From Linum tenue (taxonomy: Eukaryota > Streptophyta > Magnoliopsida > Malpighiales > Linaceae), in contig CAMGYJ010000011.1 in the NCBI GenBank assembly GCA_946122785.1, positions 42,372,513-42,436,512 on the forward strand: 64,000 nucleotides of DNA, written 5' to 3'. A program made the translations under genes and the position numbers. Below are positions 33,515-45,263 of this stretch, one piece after another (position 1 is the first letter of the stretch; each line of letters opens with the position of its first letter). Under the pieces are notes generated by a model. It saw nothing but the letters and a program-made list of their open reading frames with translations. It had not been told where the DNA came from and searched no databases.

Positions 33515-34302
33515 AATGCAGTTAAAAGCGCGATTCTACCTAAAAGCGGAAAATGTGTAAAATCGTAAAACGTAGAATCAAAGCGTATAAGCGTAAGTTT
33601 TTGACGCACCCTCTAAAATAGCTAAAATATGTTAAGTACAACATATAGTATGTAAAATGTGAGTGTGTAGATTTTAGACAAGTGAATAACTACATGAAAT
33701 TCATAATTAAAATATAATATCTAACACATAAACTAATTTGTGTTGACTCAAAAGTAGAGAAAACTCATAACATCTTAATAATAAGCTCTTAAACGTAGAT
33801 CGTAACCCGTAAACGAGCTTGAGAATCCAAATTCTCATAAGCTGGTTTGAGTTTACATAATTACATACGATCAACTAACCATAAACTTTTATCGTAACCC
33901 AGGTAAGAGCCACAGGTGAAGATTAATGGAGAAGACTGATAGAAGGTCAACAACTGTTGAGAATACTATTAGGTATCTTTTCAACCTAATGTGAAGTCCC
34001 TATCTCGACACATGTTGTAGAACGAGTGATGAATCATGTTTTCCTTTTTTTATTTTTTGCTGATATGTCTCGAAAATTACATCATTTTGGGCCCATTAGC
34101 ACATTTTTATGAGATGATCAAAATCGTATAAAAACGCTTCAGAATCACGATTTTACCGATTTCAAGCGATTTTATCAATTTTACCCATGTTTTAACCAAT
34201 TTTTGTGACTAAGCGACTTTAGGTAGAAACTGAAACGTTTTGGTGGCCTGGATACGTAAAAATGTAAGTTTATACGTTTTAATGCACGATTTGGACTGCA
34301 TT
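33515..34302. mobile_element. TIR element inserted in the Gypsy gag-protease region
   Basis: Ends AATGCAGTTAAAAGCG and (inverted) AATGCAGTCCAAATCG. Direct repeat ggcgagtacc at 33505-33514 and 34303-34312; because the ends are CC...GG the true duplication may be 8-10 bp. Removing it restores LVIRDGEYLTDEEK, the usual gag-protease linker. Same end family as 30727-36583. Confidence 0.82.
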
Positions 34303-34312
34303 GGCGAGTACC

Positions 34313-34790
34313 TCACCGACGAAGAGAAGGGCTCAGGCGAGGATGGATGAAGAACTTGAAATGGAGACTCCTCCTCCTCCAGGTCATCTCATTGGCGTGA
34401 ATCAAAGAGCACTCACCATTGAGACTCATTCGAACTCAGAACAGAGGGAAAACCTCTTTCACTCACGATGCAGCGTTAAGGTAAACCTGCTCTCCCTCGT
34501 CATAGATGGTGGTAGCTATACTAATGTCGCAAGCTCTTATATTGTCAAGAAACTCGGTCTGAGCACAAGTAAACCCCCTGCACCTTACACGTTGTATTGG
34601 CTTAACGATTACGGTGCTATCAAGGTCAATAAACAAGCTAAGATCAAGTTTGAAATTGGACGGTATGAAGATCACATTCAGTTTTATGTAGCTCCTATGC
34701 AAGCTGCGTACCTGTTGCTGCGACGACCCTGAAAATTTGATTGAGGGGTTTGCCACGATGGTGGAACCAACTGCTACAAATTCCGGCATA
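34313..34790 (+). pseudogene. Gypsy retroviral-type protease remnant
   Basis: Contains LVIDGGSYTNVAS with DGG at the active-site position, KKLGLSTSKPPAPYTLYWLN, and VAPMQAAYLLLRRP where relatives usually end LLLGRPW. A stop follows immediately. An aspartic protease processes gag-pol in working elements. Downstream to 35520 no RT signature is seen, so pol is deleted. Confidence 0.75.
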
Positions 34791-35533
34791 AAACGGGGAC
34801 TCTAGTGGAACACGAGCTGAGGAGCACAACGAGATCAATTTTGCAGCTCCGGTTCATGCTTACAGGACGCAAGAGGCCGAAGAAACCTCGACGTCAATGA
34901 CTGTGGTGATTCGCCTAAGCAGGGCAAGAGAGAGGGTCCATTGGGTGGAACTCTGGGGGCCAATCCAAACCTCACCAAGGGCACTGACAGAATCCCTGGT
35001 CCATGGGGAAGCTTCACCGAAGGCGGAATGGCATCAATTCTACCTGGATCACAAGATCCAATTCGACCCAAATTGCTCTGAAAACGACCAGCGACATGCC
35101 AAAATCGGGATTATTGGTTGGAACATCTGGGGACGATGTACGAAGCTGTAGCAATCACCAATTCCAACTGAAGATCCCTGGAATGAAAAACCCCAAATTG
35201 ACGTTGAAGTTTCTGGGTTCAGGAAATTCAAAAATCACCGATGGCGGGAAATTGCAGAACGACGATATGATGGTTATGGCGATGACTCGAGAGAGAAGGG
35301 TGGTCCAGGAATTCAATTCAAGGTTCTCTGAAACTCGTGGAGGCAGTGAATTAGCCGCGGAATACTTCAAATCAAAACCCCTAAATCATCCCACAAAGAA
35401 CACTGACCTAAGTTGTCAGAGGCTCGAGTTCGAACAACCCTATTCCGATCCAGTTTGGAGCCAATTTGCGAGCGGTTCGACCAAAGAAAGGTCAAAGTGT
35501 TGAGGGAAACACTTTTCAAGAGGGGGGGGGGGC

Positions 35534-36495
35534 TGATATGTTCCAATTTGTGTCAACCAACAAGCTTGAATTGCTTGATCGAAAAGTAATCTCAAACACT
35601 AACAAGAACTATGAATTTTGCCCAAGTGTTGTAAGTGTTTCAGGTACCCTTCTTTGCACGTATGCAACTTTTGTTTGGCTCGATAAAAAAGGGCGAATGA
35701 AGCTTGTTGTGAAGCTGGGAAGTTTCTCTATAAGAGGAAATGGTTGGGAGCTCGAGAAGAGGCAAGGAAGACTGATTTTCAAGCTTCTCAAAACCCTACG
35801 CTGAAACTGGAAAACTGTCAGATTTTCACCAAGTCTGGAAGGCAGCGTGGGTACCAAGTTTTGGAGCTTGGTTCGAGGGGTTTGGAGGGGAATCGAGTTC
35901 CAAGGATGCAACCACACGAAGGTACATTTCTCATAGAACAACGTAGAGGCATTGGGTGATCAAAAACATACCTTGAAGGCTTCCGACGAAGGCAAGCAAG
36001 ATCGTATGGAAGCTGCCGAGAAGACTGACTTGCAAGGAGTAATCCAAATCCGCTTCGGACTAGGATTGCGACTAAAGTGTTTTCCCTTTTCTGTTTGAAC
36101 TCTATTTCCTTGTTTGTTTGAGAATTGGTTTTCCGTATTAAGAATGTTAGTTAACGTAGGTTTATTTAAGGTTGATCAATGGCATTGTAAAACTCATTCT
36201 TAATTATTCGAATACAAACCTGAGTTTGGTTCACAAAGCATGTGCTTCGTGAGATTGAGAGTTGTTGAGGAAGAGTTCTAAACAGCTGGAGTGCTTGTAT
36301 CGTTCAGCTATTCACGCTGATCGTGGACAGACTTTGATTTATCTATTTCGAGTCTTTCCCCGTTGTGTGGAATTACACGAAATCGACCATCCATCCACCT
36401 ACAAACCCCTGTTTTGCTCGCTTTCCTGGAATTGAGCAAGCTCAATTCGTAGGTGCGCTATTATGAAACCTAAAGACCCATCTAGGGCCTCATCA
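35534..36495 (+). repeat. 3' LTR of the Gypsy element
   Basis: About 962 bp, starting TGATATGTTCCAATTTGTG right after an 11-G polypurine tract. It differs from the 5' LTR by scattered substitutions and a short insertion near its right end. Confidence 0.85.
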
Positions 36496-36583
36496 ATATG
36501 GAACTTAAAATCCTACAATTTTACGATTCAGATTTTACTCCAGTTATCAATTTTATGTAAAATCACGATTTTAACTGCTTTGG

Positions 36584-36960
36584 AGGGCTTGATCAATTTA
36601 GTCGAGAACCGAATTGAATTTACTTACGAACAAACAAAAAACAAAGGAAAAATGAGGACTAGACTCGAACCAAAAATTATTTCGTTTCAATTCGATTTGG
36701 TCCAAATTTAGTTTTGGTCTATTTCTTCTTCATACTTCAAATAAGTCACAGGACCAAAATCAAATCAGTATATATTCATTCTGATTCGATTCGCTTCAAA
36801 TGTCGATTCAGTACAATTCATTCCGATATGAATCGGATCCTTGTCGACCCCTATCAGTGGTCACGTCCACCAAACTTTTTTCATCTTAAACATTCATAAA
36901 GTATATTCCAATTTCCCTTTCGCATAATTTGAAAACTGCGAGCTCGTTTTCCAAACTTGA
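36584..36960. repeat. Repeat family B, copy 2, right half
   Basis: Continues from 30726: rest of the hAT-like MITE to 36853 (ending cgacccctat), duplicate-like tcagtggt (36854-36861), then the B tail ending near agctcgttttcc. Confidence 0.82.
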
Positions 36961-37024
36961 TCGATTGACATACATAATCCCCCTTTATACACATAATGAC
37001 GCATAACTCAAAAATTAACTAGTA

Positions 37025-38065
37025 TTACTTGGATGTTCTCGTTCTCTCTGATAGGGAATGCATCATACTAGTTTCAGAACTTGACACCTTGTTCCATCGC
37101 AATCTGGGCTCAACTTGAGAAGGCTTTTTTAGGAAAAGTACTTCCCACCTGCCTTGGCACTGAAGAAGCAAAAAGAGATTGTTACTTCTAAGCAGGAATA
37201 TGATGAGAGTCTGACTGAGGCATGAGAGCGCTACAAGGGGCTTTTGATAAGATGCCCAAGCCACGGTCTAGAAGAGTGGAATGTGATCATAATTTTCTTT
37301 AATGGAATCAGAGGGAGTTTCAGGATGCCCTGAATAATGCTTCTCGAAATGGTTTCACAAGTGCGGAGGCACCAACAACTTACAATTTGGTAGAGAGGAT
37401 CCATTTGGAAACTAATGAATGGGGTAGTGAGAGAAATTTTCGAAGAAGAGGAGGCTTGCATGAGGGTGACGGAGCTACAAGTCCATAAGCCAAGATAGAT
37501 GCCAAGTTGGATTCCAAGTTCGATGCACTTGAATGAAGGCTGGCCAAGATTGCTCTTGGTAGACAAGAGGAGATTGTTTTATGTGAACTTTGCGAGGGTC
37601 CTCATCATAGGGATATGTGTCCACTAGGAGATGCTCAGTTGGAAGATGTCCAGTATATCAATAATCTACAAAGTCAATGCCAAGTTTGTATGTATTCAAA
37701 TACATATAAACCTCAATGGAGTCATCACCCCAATTTGTCATGGTTGAACAATAATCCAGCTCGTGTTCGAAATATCCCACCTCCTGGTTTTCAGTAGCAT
37801 CAGCCTCAACCTGGGAAGAAGCCCTAGTTGGAGGAGTTTATTTTGGCTCATATGCAGAAAATAGACAATAATATAAAGGGTCTGGATCAATTTGTCACTC
37901 AACAGCTAGCCATCAACAATAATATGCAATCATCTATGCTAGTTATGGAGAGTCAAATAGGCCAGATGTCTCAAAATTTTGTATATATTCAAGGTAGGAT
38001 TTCGGGGACTTTACCAGCAGATACTGAGAAGAATCCGAAGGACGCCATAATTTTAGCTGTCACCA
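37025..38065 (+). pseudogene. Athila-type gag fragment
   Basis: Parallel in content to 59150-60160: the LTP/SI block before LEKAFL, SHGLEEWN-like, NNASRNGFT, the Cys/His block LCEGPHHRDMCPL, MYSNTYKPQWSHHPNLSW and MQKIDNNIKGLDQFVTQQLA. Many stops and shifts. It breaks off at the edge of repeat B copy 3, with no LTR or pol. It is a separate, older relative of the Athila at 56559-64000. Confidence 0.8.
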
Positions 38066-38830
38066 ACTCCATCTAAACACTCTACAATGTCTTCTCGCAT
38101 TACAGGTTTACAAATTTTACCAATCTCCCCAAGCTTCTTAAACTCCATCTATCTTATTTTGATTTCCAGTCAACATCCCGAACCGTAATCATCTGTTTGG
38201 ATGCGATAGTAACATTTATAGTCTGATTTAACAAAATATGTTGTGAAGTTAAAAAAGAAGATATTTTAGATTACCTTTTTTCAGTATATATGTATTCTTC
38301 TGTTTCTGGGTTTCCGACAGTTAACTGGCAATATAGAGAGAAATGGTAATATAGAGAGATGGTATCAAATAATCGAACTCGGCACCAAGGCCATGTTAAC
38401 TAGTAACTTGACAAAAACCACCACCTAGAAATCACTGGCTAGAGCCGAATCGATTCAGTCCAGAACCGAATTGAATTGACTTAGGACCGGACAAAAAACG
38501 AAGGAAAAAATAAGGACCAGACCCAGAAATTTTTTTTTTGATTCGGTCCATTTCTTCTTCATACTTCAAATAATTCATAGGACCAAAACGAAATCGACAT
38601 ATACTCGATCTGATTCGATCGGTCGAAATATCGACTCGGTATGATTCAGTCTGATACGAACTGGATCGTTATCGACCCCTATCAATGGCCACTTTCACCA
38701 AACTTTTTATTGTAAACATTCATAAAGTATATTTCATTTTCCTTTTCCATAAGTAAGTTAAAAACTACGAGCTCGTTTGGAAAACAGGAATTGAATTATA
38801 AATTCATTGAATTTATAGATTCAGTAGAAA
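38066..38830. repeat. Repeat family B, copy 3
   Basis: Same order of landmarks as copies 1 and 2, uninterrupted. It contains the hAT-like MITE at 38440-38681 with flanks tcactggc (38432-38439) and tcaatggc (38682-38689). The right limit is approximate. Confidence 0.8.
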
Positions 38831-39823
38831 TTTAAATTTTTTTGGTGCTTTCTGTAACATGGTTTTAAATTCAGAGATTTGAAATCTCTAAAATCTAGAA
38901 ATATCAAATATCTCATAATTAGAGAGATTATATATTGTTATTTGTGAAATTCTTCTATCCTATTTTATCTATTTTTATTTATTCCTCCCACTAAATAGTT
39001 TCTCTTTGTATTTTCCTTTTTTGTCCCTTCATTTTGCAAGAATCCTCTAATACAATATAGTACATTTTTTGCAGTTTCTCGTAATCGAATTGGCTCTTTT
39101 GAGAATTATGATTGCCATAATGGTGAGAGCTGCACGAAAATCACTACATTGTTGCTTATCATATTTAAGATATGTGACTGGGTCACCAAATAGAAACAAA
39201 TTTTCAATTAAGTATTTGTGACAAATCTCCAACATGCTCTGTCATTCACCTCATATAATCTCAATATATAATTCGTACCTTGATCAACAAAGAAGTTAAG
39301 AATTTGTAAAAAAAATAAATATTTCATATACGGTGAAGATTGAATATGTATGCATCATAGGAATCTATATATCACCTTCCCGAAGTAAAATATCACACAA
39401 ATTACAATCGTCACAAATTATATTAGATTAGCACAAAGCCTGACCCTTTGCTCGGGAAGTTTTCATTGAAGTACTTCATGTTTTATCCTCTTTGTTTTAT
39501 GCTTTGTTCTGCCTCCCAGAACTAGCTACCTGTAATTATGATGAACAAAATATTAGAACACTACTAATTAACAACAATGATAACAAAAGCAGATGATATA
39601 TAATTTGCTAAACAAACTACAACTCATGAGCTTGCTCGTCAACTGTGTAATGGTAGTATTTTGGATTATTCATCTTGGAAACAAACAAAGAAGTCTAGAG
39701 AATGAAGCATTAAATAAACATGGGAACACCTGCAAGATAAAAGCCTCCTACCGTCTTTTAGACAATTGAAATCCTCTAATCATCATAGGGTGAAATCATT
39801 TGCTTATTTCTCTTCAGATTGAG
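38831..39823. other. AT-rich gap, possible 3' untranslated region of the broken gene
   Basis: On the minus strand, downstream of the stop at 39824, there are intron-like ends (tatcttgcag, aattacag) and no long ORF. The rest is AT-rich with no recognised feature. Confidence 0.35.
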
Positions 39824-39989
39824 CTATGGAGTTGTAGCAGATGGCTCCTCATGGTTTTGTTTCTCATCTTCAATACCATTAGAAGCATCCAAATTTTCAA
39901 TTTCACCTACGTTGCCACCTTGTTGTGATACATGAGAAGATGCCTTTGATGTCTCAATGATACTACTAATAGATTGGGAGGAGCCGTCT
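39824..39989 (-). pseudogene. C-terminal tail of an unidentified gene, cut by a Copia LTR
   Basis: The minus strand is open for 54 codons to a TAG at 39824-39826, ending GIEDEKQNHEEPSATTP. Composition is Ser-, Glu- and Gln-rich, like a disordered protein tail. The frame begins exactly at the edge of the Copia 3' LTR at 39990, so that insertion separated it from the rest, which is not found in the window. Family unknown; it could also be chance, since it is short. Confidence 0.4.
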
Positions 39990-40235
39990 TGTGTCAATCT
40001 TAACCACAGAAATCGAATAAGAGATATCGCACACGAGATTTACGTGATTTCCCCGTTTGATATGAAAGTGACTATTCTACGGAGAGCGGCAGCTCTCAGA
40101 CAATATTATTATCACCAAAAATCCGTACCCACTACATGACCCGAACTGCATATATATAACCCCCCATCTATGGCTAATCCTAGCTCTACTAGTATATATA
40201 CATTTACATATATAACCCTCATCATTACATTAACA
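39990..40235 (-). repeat. 3' LTR of the older minus-strand Copia
   Basis: 246 bp, plus-strand TGTGTCAATC...CATTAACA. If the younger Copia (40241-47536) and one copy of gcctc are removed, the minus strand reads aatttggggaggc then TGTTAATGTAATG, a polypurine tract followed by an LTR start. This joins it to the RNase H remnant at 47541. Confidence 0.75.
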
Positions 40236-40240
40236 GCCTC

Positions 40241-41022
40241 TGTTGAATTAGGCAAGGAAATCAAGTATGAAGATTGCCTCTTTTTGTCCGTTGCACCTTT
40301 CAGCAGTATCAAAGGAAACAGCTAGCTGATTGGAGAGTTTCCTTCTTTGTATCTTAACGGCTAGCTGCTCCTGGTATATATATCTCTTGGTGCTTGCTCG
40401 TGGGAGACACTTTTGTGAAAGCTTGTTAGCGGTAAAGGGCTTGAGCTTGGAAATTATAAAAGGGGGTTGACATACACAGGGGTAGAGGATCTGAGTGTGT
40501 CAAGCAGATCAGATCAGGGTTGATCTGGGCTATCTGTTTTCTTTATCGTTCTGCAATTTCGTTGTTTTTTTTTGTTCTTTCTTTAGTTTGTTAAAAACTG
40601 AAAAATAATAAAGGTCTCCCAGACCATATTCTGGGACGTGGAAGTAAACCATTGCACTTGGGCAAACCACGTTAAAAATATCGTGTGTCATCTCATTCCC
40701 AGCTCTTCTCTTGTGCTTCAAATCACTTCGTTCAATTCTCTGTTCTTCCTCTGTTTCCCCTTGCTGTGTCTCTGTGTTCTATAAGTTATAAAGAAGGAAC
40801 TTCCTCTGGATTCCTCGTCTAACTGAGACTAGGCCTTAAGTCTGCCTATTAGTTTTGGCTGTGATGAGTTAAGGTTGGAACGTGGGCTTGGAATCCTTGG
40901 GCCCAGATATAAAGAAGAGAACGAACAGTGTCCGAGACACTCTTCCTTGTCATTTCCTTCCCTGTCTGTTCCCTTTCATTTCCCTTGAACCCTAAATTTA
41001 CACATCCTCGGTATCGATTTCA
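40241..41022 (+). repeat. 5' LTR of the Sirevirus-like Copia
   Basis: 782 bp, TGTTGAATTAGG...TATCGATTTCA. It differs from the 3' LTR at scattered sites (for example aacagctagctg against aacaactagctg). Confidence 0.92.
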
Positions 41023-41024
41023 AT

Positions 41025-41036
41025 TGGTATCAGAGC
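41025..41036 (+). other. Primer-binding site, tRNA-Met type
   Basis: tggtatcagagc, two bases after the 5' LTR; exact complement of the initiator tRNA-Met 3' end. Confidence 0.92.
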
Positions 41037-41078
41037 TGCTCCTTGACGAAGCTAACTACTGCCAAGGCTTTCGATCCA

Positions 41079-42173
41079 ATGGCGTCTAGTTCCTTCGGTC
41101 ATGGCGCCTTGAATCATCCCCCCCCCCCCCCCCCCCCAAATTTTCACTGGATCAAATTACACCGCGTGGAAGAAAAGGATGAAACAATTCATGTGGGGGA
41201 TTGATGAAGAACTCTGGCTGGTCGTGCAAAATGGACCTGTAGAGATGAAGGACGAAGAGCAATCATTTTGGACAGCTGAACAGAAGAAGAGTGCGCAGCT
41301 AAATCAGAGGGCTATGCACGTCTTGCAATCCGCCATGAATCCCGATGAAGCCGATCAAGCGGAGAATTGCGCAACAGCTTGGGAGATCTGGACAACGCTT
41401 GAAAGCACCTATGAAGGTACCTCTAATATTAAGGAATCGCGGATAGATCTTCTTGTTCACGATTATGAAGCTTTTAGTATGAGTAAGGGTGAAGGTATTC
41501 ATGAGATGTACTCTAGGTTTACCATTCTCATAAATAAGTTGAAGGGATTGGGAAAAACGTTTTAGACTAAGGATCTTAACAGAAAAATACTTAGATCTTT
41601 GCCAAGAGAGTGGCTTCCTAAAAGAACTGCTATTGAAAAAGCTAAGAATCTGACTACCTTACCTATTAGTGAATTAATAGGTTCCCTGCTAAGTCATGAG
41701 CATGTATTAAAACAGGTCAGTCAGTAGGATGAAAAACGTAGCAAAAACTTAGCTTTTAAATCTAAAATTATGGACTATGAACAGGATAGTGATCTTGAAA
41801 ATTATTTTGAAAAAGAGTTTGCTCTTGTTAGCAAACGTTTCCATAGAATGCTAAAATACAAGAATGACCAAAGACAGCGTTTAGATGACTCCAAATATGG
41901 AGGTACTAAAAATCTTTCTCAAAGTAGGCTGCTACCCCAGCACACCAGAAAATTTGAATCAGGTCAGCAGGAAAGGGAGTCCCAAGCATGCTACAAGTGT
42001 GGGAAATTTGGTCACATAAGAGCACATTGCCCTCAGACCTTAAAAGCCAAAGAGAAGGCTATGAAGGCTTCCTGGAGTGACTATGATACTGATCAGGAAG
42101 AACGGGAGTCAGAAAATGAAGCATTCATGGCCAGAACAAGCCTCATAGAAGAAGAGAAAGAGCCTGAGTTGTG
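41079..42173 (+). pseudogene. Copia gag with CCHC knuckle, disrupted
   Basis: Starts MASSSFGHGALNH at 41079, then enters a run of 20 C (41118-41137) after which the gag frame is different (YTAWKKRMKQFMWGIDEELW). The UBN2-type region is clear: NQRAMHVLQSAM, AWEIWTTLESTYEGTSNIKE, MYSRFTILINKLKGLGKTF. A TAG follows at about 41563 and another near 41727, both inside conserved sequence. The zinc knuckle CYKCGKFGHIRAHC lies near 41989-42030. An acidic C-terminal part ends at 42173. Confidence 0.88.
41118..41137 (+). repeat. Run of 20 C in gag
   Basis: Perfect homopolymer about 40 bp after the gag start codon; the downstream gag frame is out of phase with the start. Confidence 0.95.
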
Positions 42174-42188
42174 AGTGATGATCACAAA

Positions 42189-42970
42189 TGGTATCTCGAC
42201 AGTGGCTGCTCACACCACATGTCTGGTAAGAAGCTTCTATTCTCTTCTTTAACCCTGATGAATGGAGGTAAAGTGTGGGAAAGTAATTGGATCTGGAACT
42301 GTAGGAAGAAAACCTCTTCCTTCGTTTAAAAATGTCTTACTGGTTGAAGGACTAAAACATAACCTCCTGTCAATAAGTCAGCTTTGCAGTAATGGATATC
42401 ATGTTACATTTGAAACAGATAGGTGCATTGTTAAGAGAAATAAAGATGAAAAAGTCATGTTTGTTGGGAGAAGGTCAAATAACATGTATGTTATTGACCT
42501 GAGCAATCTTGGTGCCTTTAATGAACTGTGTTTTGTCTCTTCCTTTCAACAAGAACTGATTTGGCATAGAAAGATGGGTCATGTGAGTTTTCAAAAACTT
42601 GTTGATCTAACTAAGTCTGGTCTTGTTAGAGGAGTACCAACTTTAAAGGCTAAAACTGATTTTTTTCTGTGAAGCATGCGTGAGTGGTAAGCATTCAAGG
42701 AAACCTTTTAAATCCAAAGCTGATATTACTTCACATGAAATGTTTAAACTAATTCACATGGACTTATTTGGTCCATGTAATGTTACTAGTCTTGGTGGTA
42801 AAAACTATGTGTTTGTTCTATTTGATGATTACTCTAGATACACCTGGGTGTATTTTCTTGCTCACAAGGATGATGCTCTTGCTAAATTCAAATCATTTAT
42901 CATGCTGTTCTTAAATAAGATCAAAACCATTAAAAGTGATAGGGGGGGGGGGGGGGGAATTTGTGTCTGA
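42189..42970 (+). pseudogene. Copia protease and integrase N-terminal part, disrupted
   Basis: Protease active site WYLDSGCSHHMSG starts at 42189; a frame change follows near 42250. Then come the PR tail (VEGLKHNLLSISQLCSNGY), the pre-integrase zinc block LIWHRKMGHVSFQKLVDL, CEACVSGKHSRKPFKS after a small shift at 42665, and the first catalytic Asp in IHMDLFGPCNV. The second Asp, in IKSDRGG, abuts a run of 16 G (42942-42957) that shifts the frame into the next ORF. Integrase inserts the cDNA into the genome. Confidence 0.88.
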
Positions 42971-45263
42971 AGAATTTGAAAATTTCTGTAATGAGTCAGG
43001 AAATTCTAATACCTTTTATGCTCCAAGAACTCCACAACAGAATGGAGTTGTGGAAAGAAAGAATAGGACTCTTATTGAATGTGCTCGTACTATGCTTCTT
43101 GAATATAATCTTCCTAAATTCTTTTGGGCTGAAGCTGTGAGCACTGCCTGTTATGTTACAAATCGGGTTTTGATTAGAAAAGGTCTTAATAGAACCCCCT
43201 ATGAAATTTTCAAGAACAAGACTCCTAATCTTGCCTATTTTCATCCATTTGGATGTTCCTGTCATGTTTTGAACACTAAAGACAGGCTAGGTAAATTTGA
43301 TGCTAAATCTGACAAATCAATTTTTTTAGGCTACTCAATAAAAGGTCAAGCCTATCGGGTCTATAACAAACGTACTCAAAAAGTGGAAGAATCTGTTCAT
43401 GTTATATTTAATGATTCTAACACTATGAGTGAGGAATCTGAGCAGGACTTACAGGTATATGACCTCTTGGAAATGATAAGAACAAGTCCTGAACCAACTG
43501 AAGAGGTTGTTCCTGAAGAAATATCTAAAATTGATGAAGGTCCCAGTCAACAAACTGTTATAATAGAGGAGGATCTCTCTGCTGCCACTACCAAAGCACC
43601 TCCTCACATTCAGAGGCGTCATCCATCAGATCAAATCATAGGTAACTTGAATGATGGTCTTCGAACTAGAGGTAAGTATGTTCCTGGACAGTATGCTTAT
43701 GTTTCTCAGTTTGAACCAAAAAACTATAAAGAAGCTATTAAAGATGATGAATGGTTCTTTGCTATGGTTGATGAATTAACTCAATTTAAATCTCTTCATG
43801 TTTGGGATCTTGTACCTAGACCCTTGAACCAATCAGTGATTGGAACCAAGTGGGTTTTTAGGAACAAATCTGATGAAAATGGTACTATAATTCGAAATAA
43901 AGCCAGATTAGTGGCACAAGGTTATTCACAGGAGGAAGGGGTAGACTATGATGAAACCTTTGCCCCTGTTGCTAGGTTAGAATCTATTCGATTACTATGT
44001 GCTTATGTTTGCTACATGGGTTTTCCTCTTTACCAAATGGATGTTAAAAGTGCGTTTTTAAATGGTGATATTAATGAGGAGGTTTATGTCTCACAACCTC
44101 CTGGTTTTGAGGATCATCAACACCCTAACCATGTTTATAAACTTAGAAAAGCCTTATATGGTCTAAAACAAGCCCCAAGAGCTTGGTATGATAGGCTTAC
44201 TTTGTTTCTGCTTCAACTTGGTTTTGTTCAAGGTTCTGTTGATGAGACTCTGTTTATTAAACACAAATCAAATGACATGCTTATAGTCCAAATTTATGTG
44301 GATGATATTGTGTTTGGGGCTACTTGCAAAGATATGTGTTCTGAATTCTGTAACTCTATGAAAGAAGACTTTGAGATGAGTATGATGGGGGAACTTCAAT
44401 TTTTCCTCGGACTCCAAATTAAACAAACAGAGTCTGGTACTTTCATAAGTCAGACAAAATACATATCTTCAATGCTAAGTAAATTCGACATGTTAAGCCT
44501 TAACACCAGTCCCACTCCTATGGCAGTGAATCTAAAACTCGACAAAGATGAGACTGGAATACCAGTTGATAAATCTAAATTCAGAGGAATGATTGGCTCT
44601 TTGCTGTATTTAACTGCAAGTCGTCCTGATATCCAACATAGTTTCTGCTTATGTGCTCGTTTTCAATCAGCCCCTAAAGAAAGTTACATGTCTGCAGTTA
44701 AGCGCATTTTTAGATACCTTAAAGGGACCATGGACATTGGTCTATGGTATCCTAAACATGATCAGTTTGATCTTGTTGGGTATAGTGACTCAGATTTTGC
44801 AAGGAGTTTAACTGATAGGAGAAGCACTTCAGGTAGCTGTCAATTTGTAGGATCCTCTTTAGTTTCCTGGTCTTGCAAAAAACAAGGGGCAGTTGCCCTC
44901 TCCACAGCTGAGGCAGAGTACATAGCTGCAAGAAGCACTTGTACTCAGCTCTTGTGGTTAAAAAGTCAACTTCAAGACTATGGAATTACTATGACCAGCA
45001 TACCATTACTTTGTGACAATACAAGTGCAATCTGTATGTCTAAGAATCCTGTGCAACATTCACGTACCAAACATATTGAAATCAAGTACCATTTTATTCG
45101 GGATCTTGTTAATGCTGGAATCATCAATCTCCAGTACATTAATACAGAATTCCAACTGGCAGATCTTTTTACTAAACCATTATCAACTGATCGCTTTACT
45201 TTTCTTTGCTGTGAGATCGGTCTGCGATCTCTTTCCACCATTACTGCTGCTGGTAAAAACTAG
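42936..45263 (+). CDS. Copia integrase core, reverse transcriptase and RNase H (pol, open 3' part)
   Basis: Open for 775 codons. It begins in the G-run and carries the integrase Glu ([16 protein letters not shown]), the post-core [13 protein letters not shown], then RT from about 43740: [54 protein letters not shown] and the catalytic YVDDIVFG (44296-44320). RNase H follows with [59 protein letters not shown] and [10 protein letters not shown]. The catalytic residues of RT and RNase H are all visible. The block order and RNase H style are Sirevirus-like. Its true start is upstream in gag-pol; the apparent Met is an artefact of the shift. Confidence 0.92.
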   Translation: MIGGGGGEFVSEEFENFCNESGNSNTFYAPRTPQQNGVVERKNRTLIECARTMLLEYNLPKFFWAEAVSTACYVTNRVLIRKGLNRTPYEIFKNKTPNLAYFHPFGCSCHVLNTKDRLGKFDAKSDKSIFLGYSIKGQAYRVYNKRTQKVEESVHVIFNDSNTMSEESEQDLQVYDLLEMIRTSPEPTEEVVPEEISKIDEGPSQQTVIIEEDLSAATTKAPPHIQRRHPSDQIIGNLNDGLRTRGKYVPGQYAYVSQFEPKNYKEAIKDDEWFFAMVDELTQFKSLHVWDLVPRPLNQSVIGTKWVFRNKSDENGTIIRNKARLVAQGYSQEEGVDYDETFAPVARLESIRLLCAYVCYMGFPLYQMDVKSAFLNGDINEEVYVSQPPGFEDHQHPNHVYKLRKALYGLKQAPRAWYDRLTLFLLQLGFVQGSVDETLFIKHKSNDMLIVQIYVDDIVFGATCKDMCSEFCNSMKEDFEMSMMGELQFFLGLQIKQTESGTFISQTKYISSMLSKFDMLSLNTSPTPMAVNLKLDKDETGIPVDKSKFRGMIGSLLYLTASRPDIQHSFCLCARFQSAPKESYMSAVKRIFRYLKGTMDIGLWYPKHDQFDLVGYSDSDFARSLTDRRSTSGSCQFVGSSLVSWSCKKQGAVALSTAEAEYIAARSTCTQLLWLKSQLQDYGITMTSIPLLCDNTSAICMSKNPVQHSRTKHIEIKYHFIRDLVNAGIINLQYINTEFQLADLFTKPLSTDRFTFLCCEIGLRSLSTITAAGKN
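42942..42957 (+). repeat. Run of 16 G in integrase
   Basis: Sits where the conserved DRGGEF codons lie and changes frame between two well-conserved halves of integrase. May be slippage or a read or assembly error. Confidence 0.95.

Larger units (their letters stand above)
31432..36495 (+). mobile_element. Ty3/Gypsy element with gag and protease only
   Basis: LTRs are at 31432-32372 and 35534-36495, with visible substitutions and small indels between them. A primer-binding site starts at 32374, gag is at 32532-33480, a protease remnant at 34320-34790, and a G-rich polypurine tract at 35520-35532. Near-perfect target duplication: ttatg (31427-31431) and atatg (36496-36500). No RT, RNase H or integrase lies between protease and the 3' LTR. 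A TIR element interrupts it at 33515-34302. Confidence 0.88.
30727..36583. mobile_element. TIR element (Mutator-like?) split by a Gypsy element
   Basis: The left end CAAAGTAGTTAAAATTGGGA is the inverted partner of the right end ...CACGATTTTAACTGCTTTGG at 36560-36583. The arms also share gtaggatttta/taaaatcctac. Own length is about 0.78 kb, with the Gypsy at 31432-36495 near its right end. Flanking agggc is shared, but a full 9-bp duplication is not evident. Its ends resemble those of the element at 33515-34302. Confidence 0.75.

Noticed and set aside
34870..35503. 84- and 166-codon ORFs before the Gypsy 3' LTR
   Set aside because: Overlapping frames with no RT, integrase or other domain; probably non-coding interior.
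41118..41137. C20 run as telomeric or functional G-quadruplex DNA
   Set aside because: A plain homopolymer without repeat units or spacing; treated as slippage or read error.
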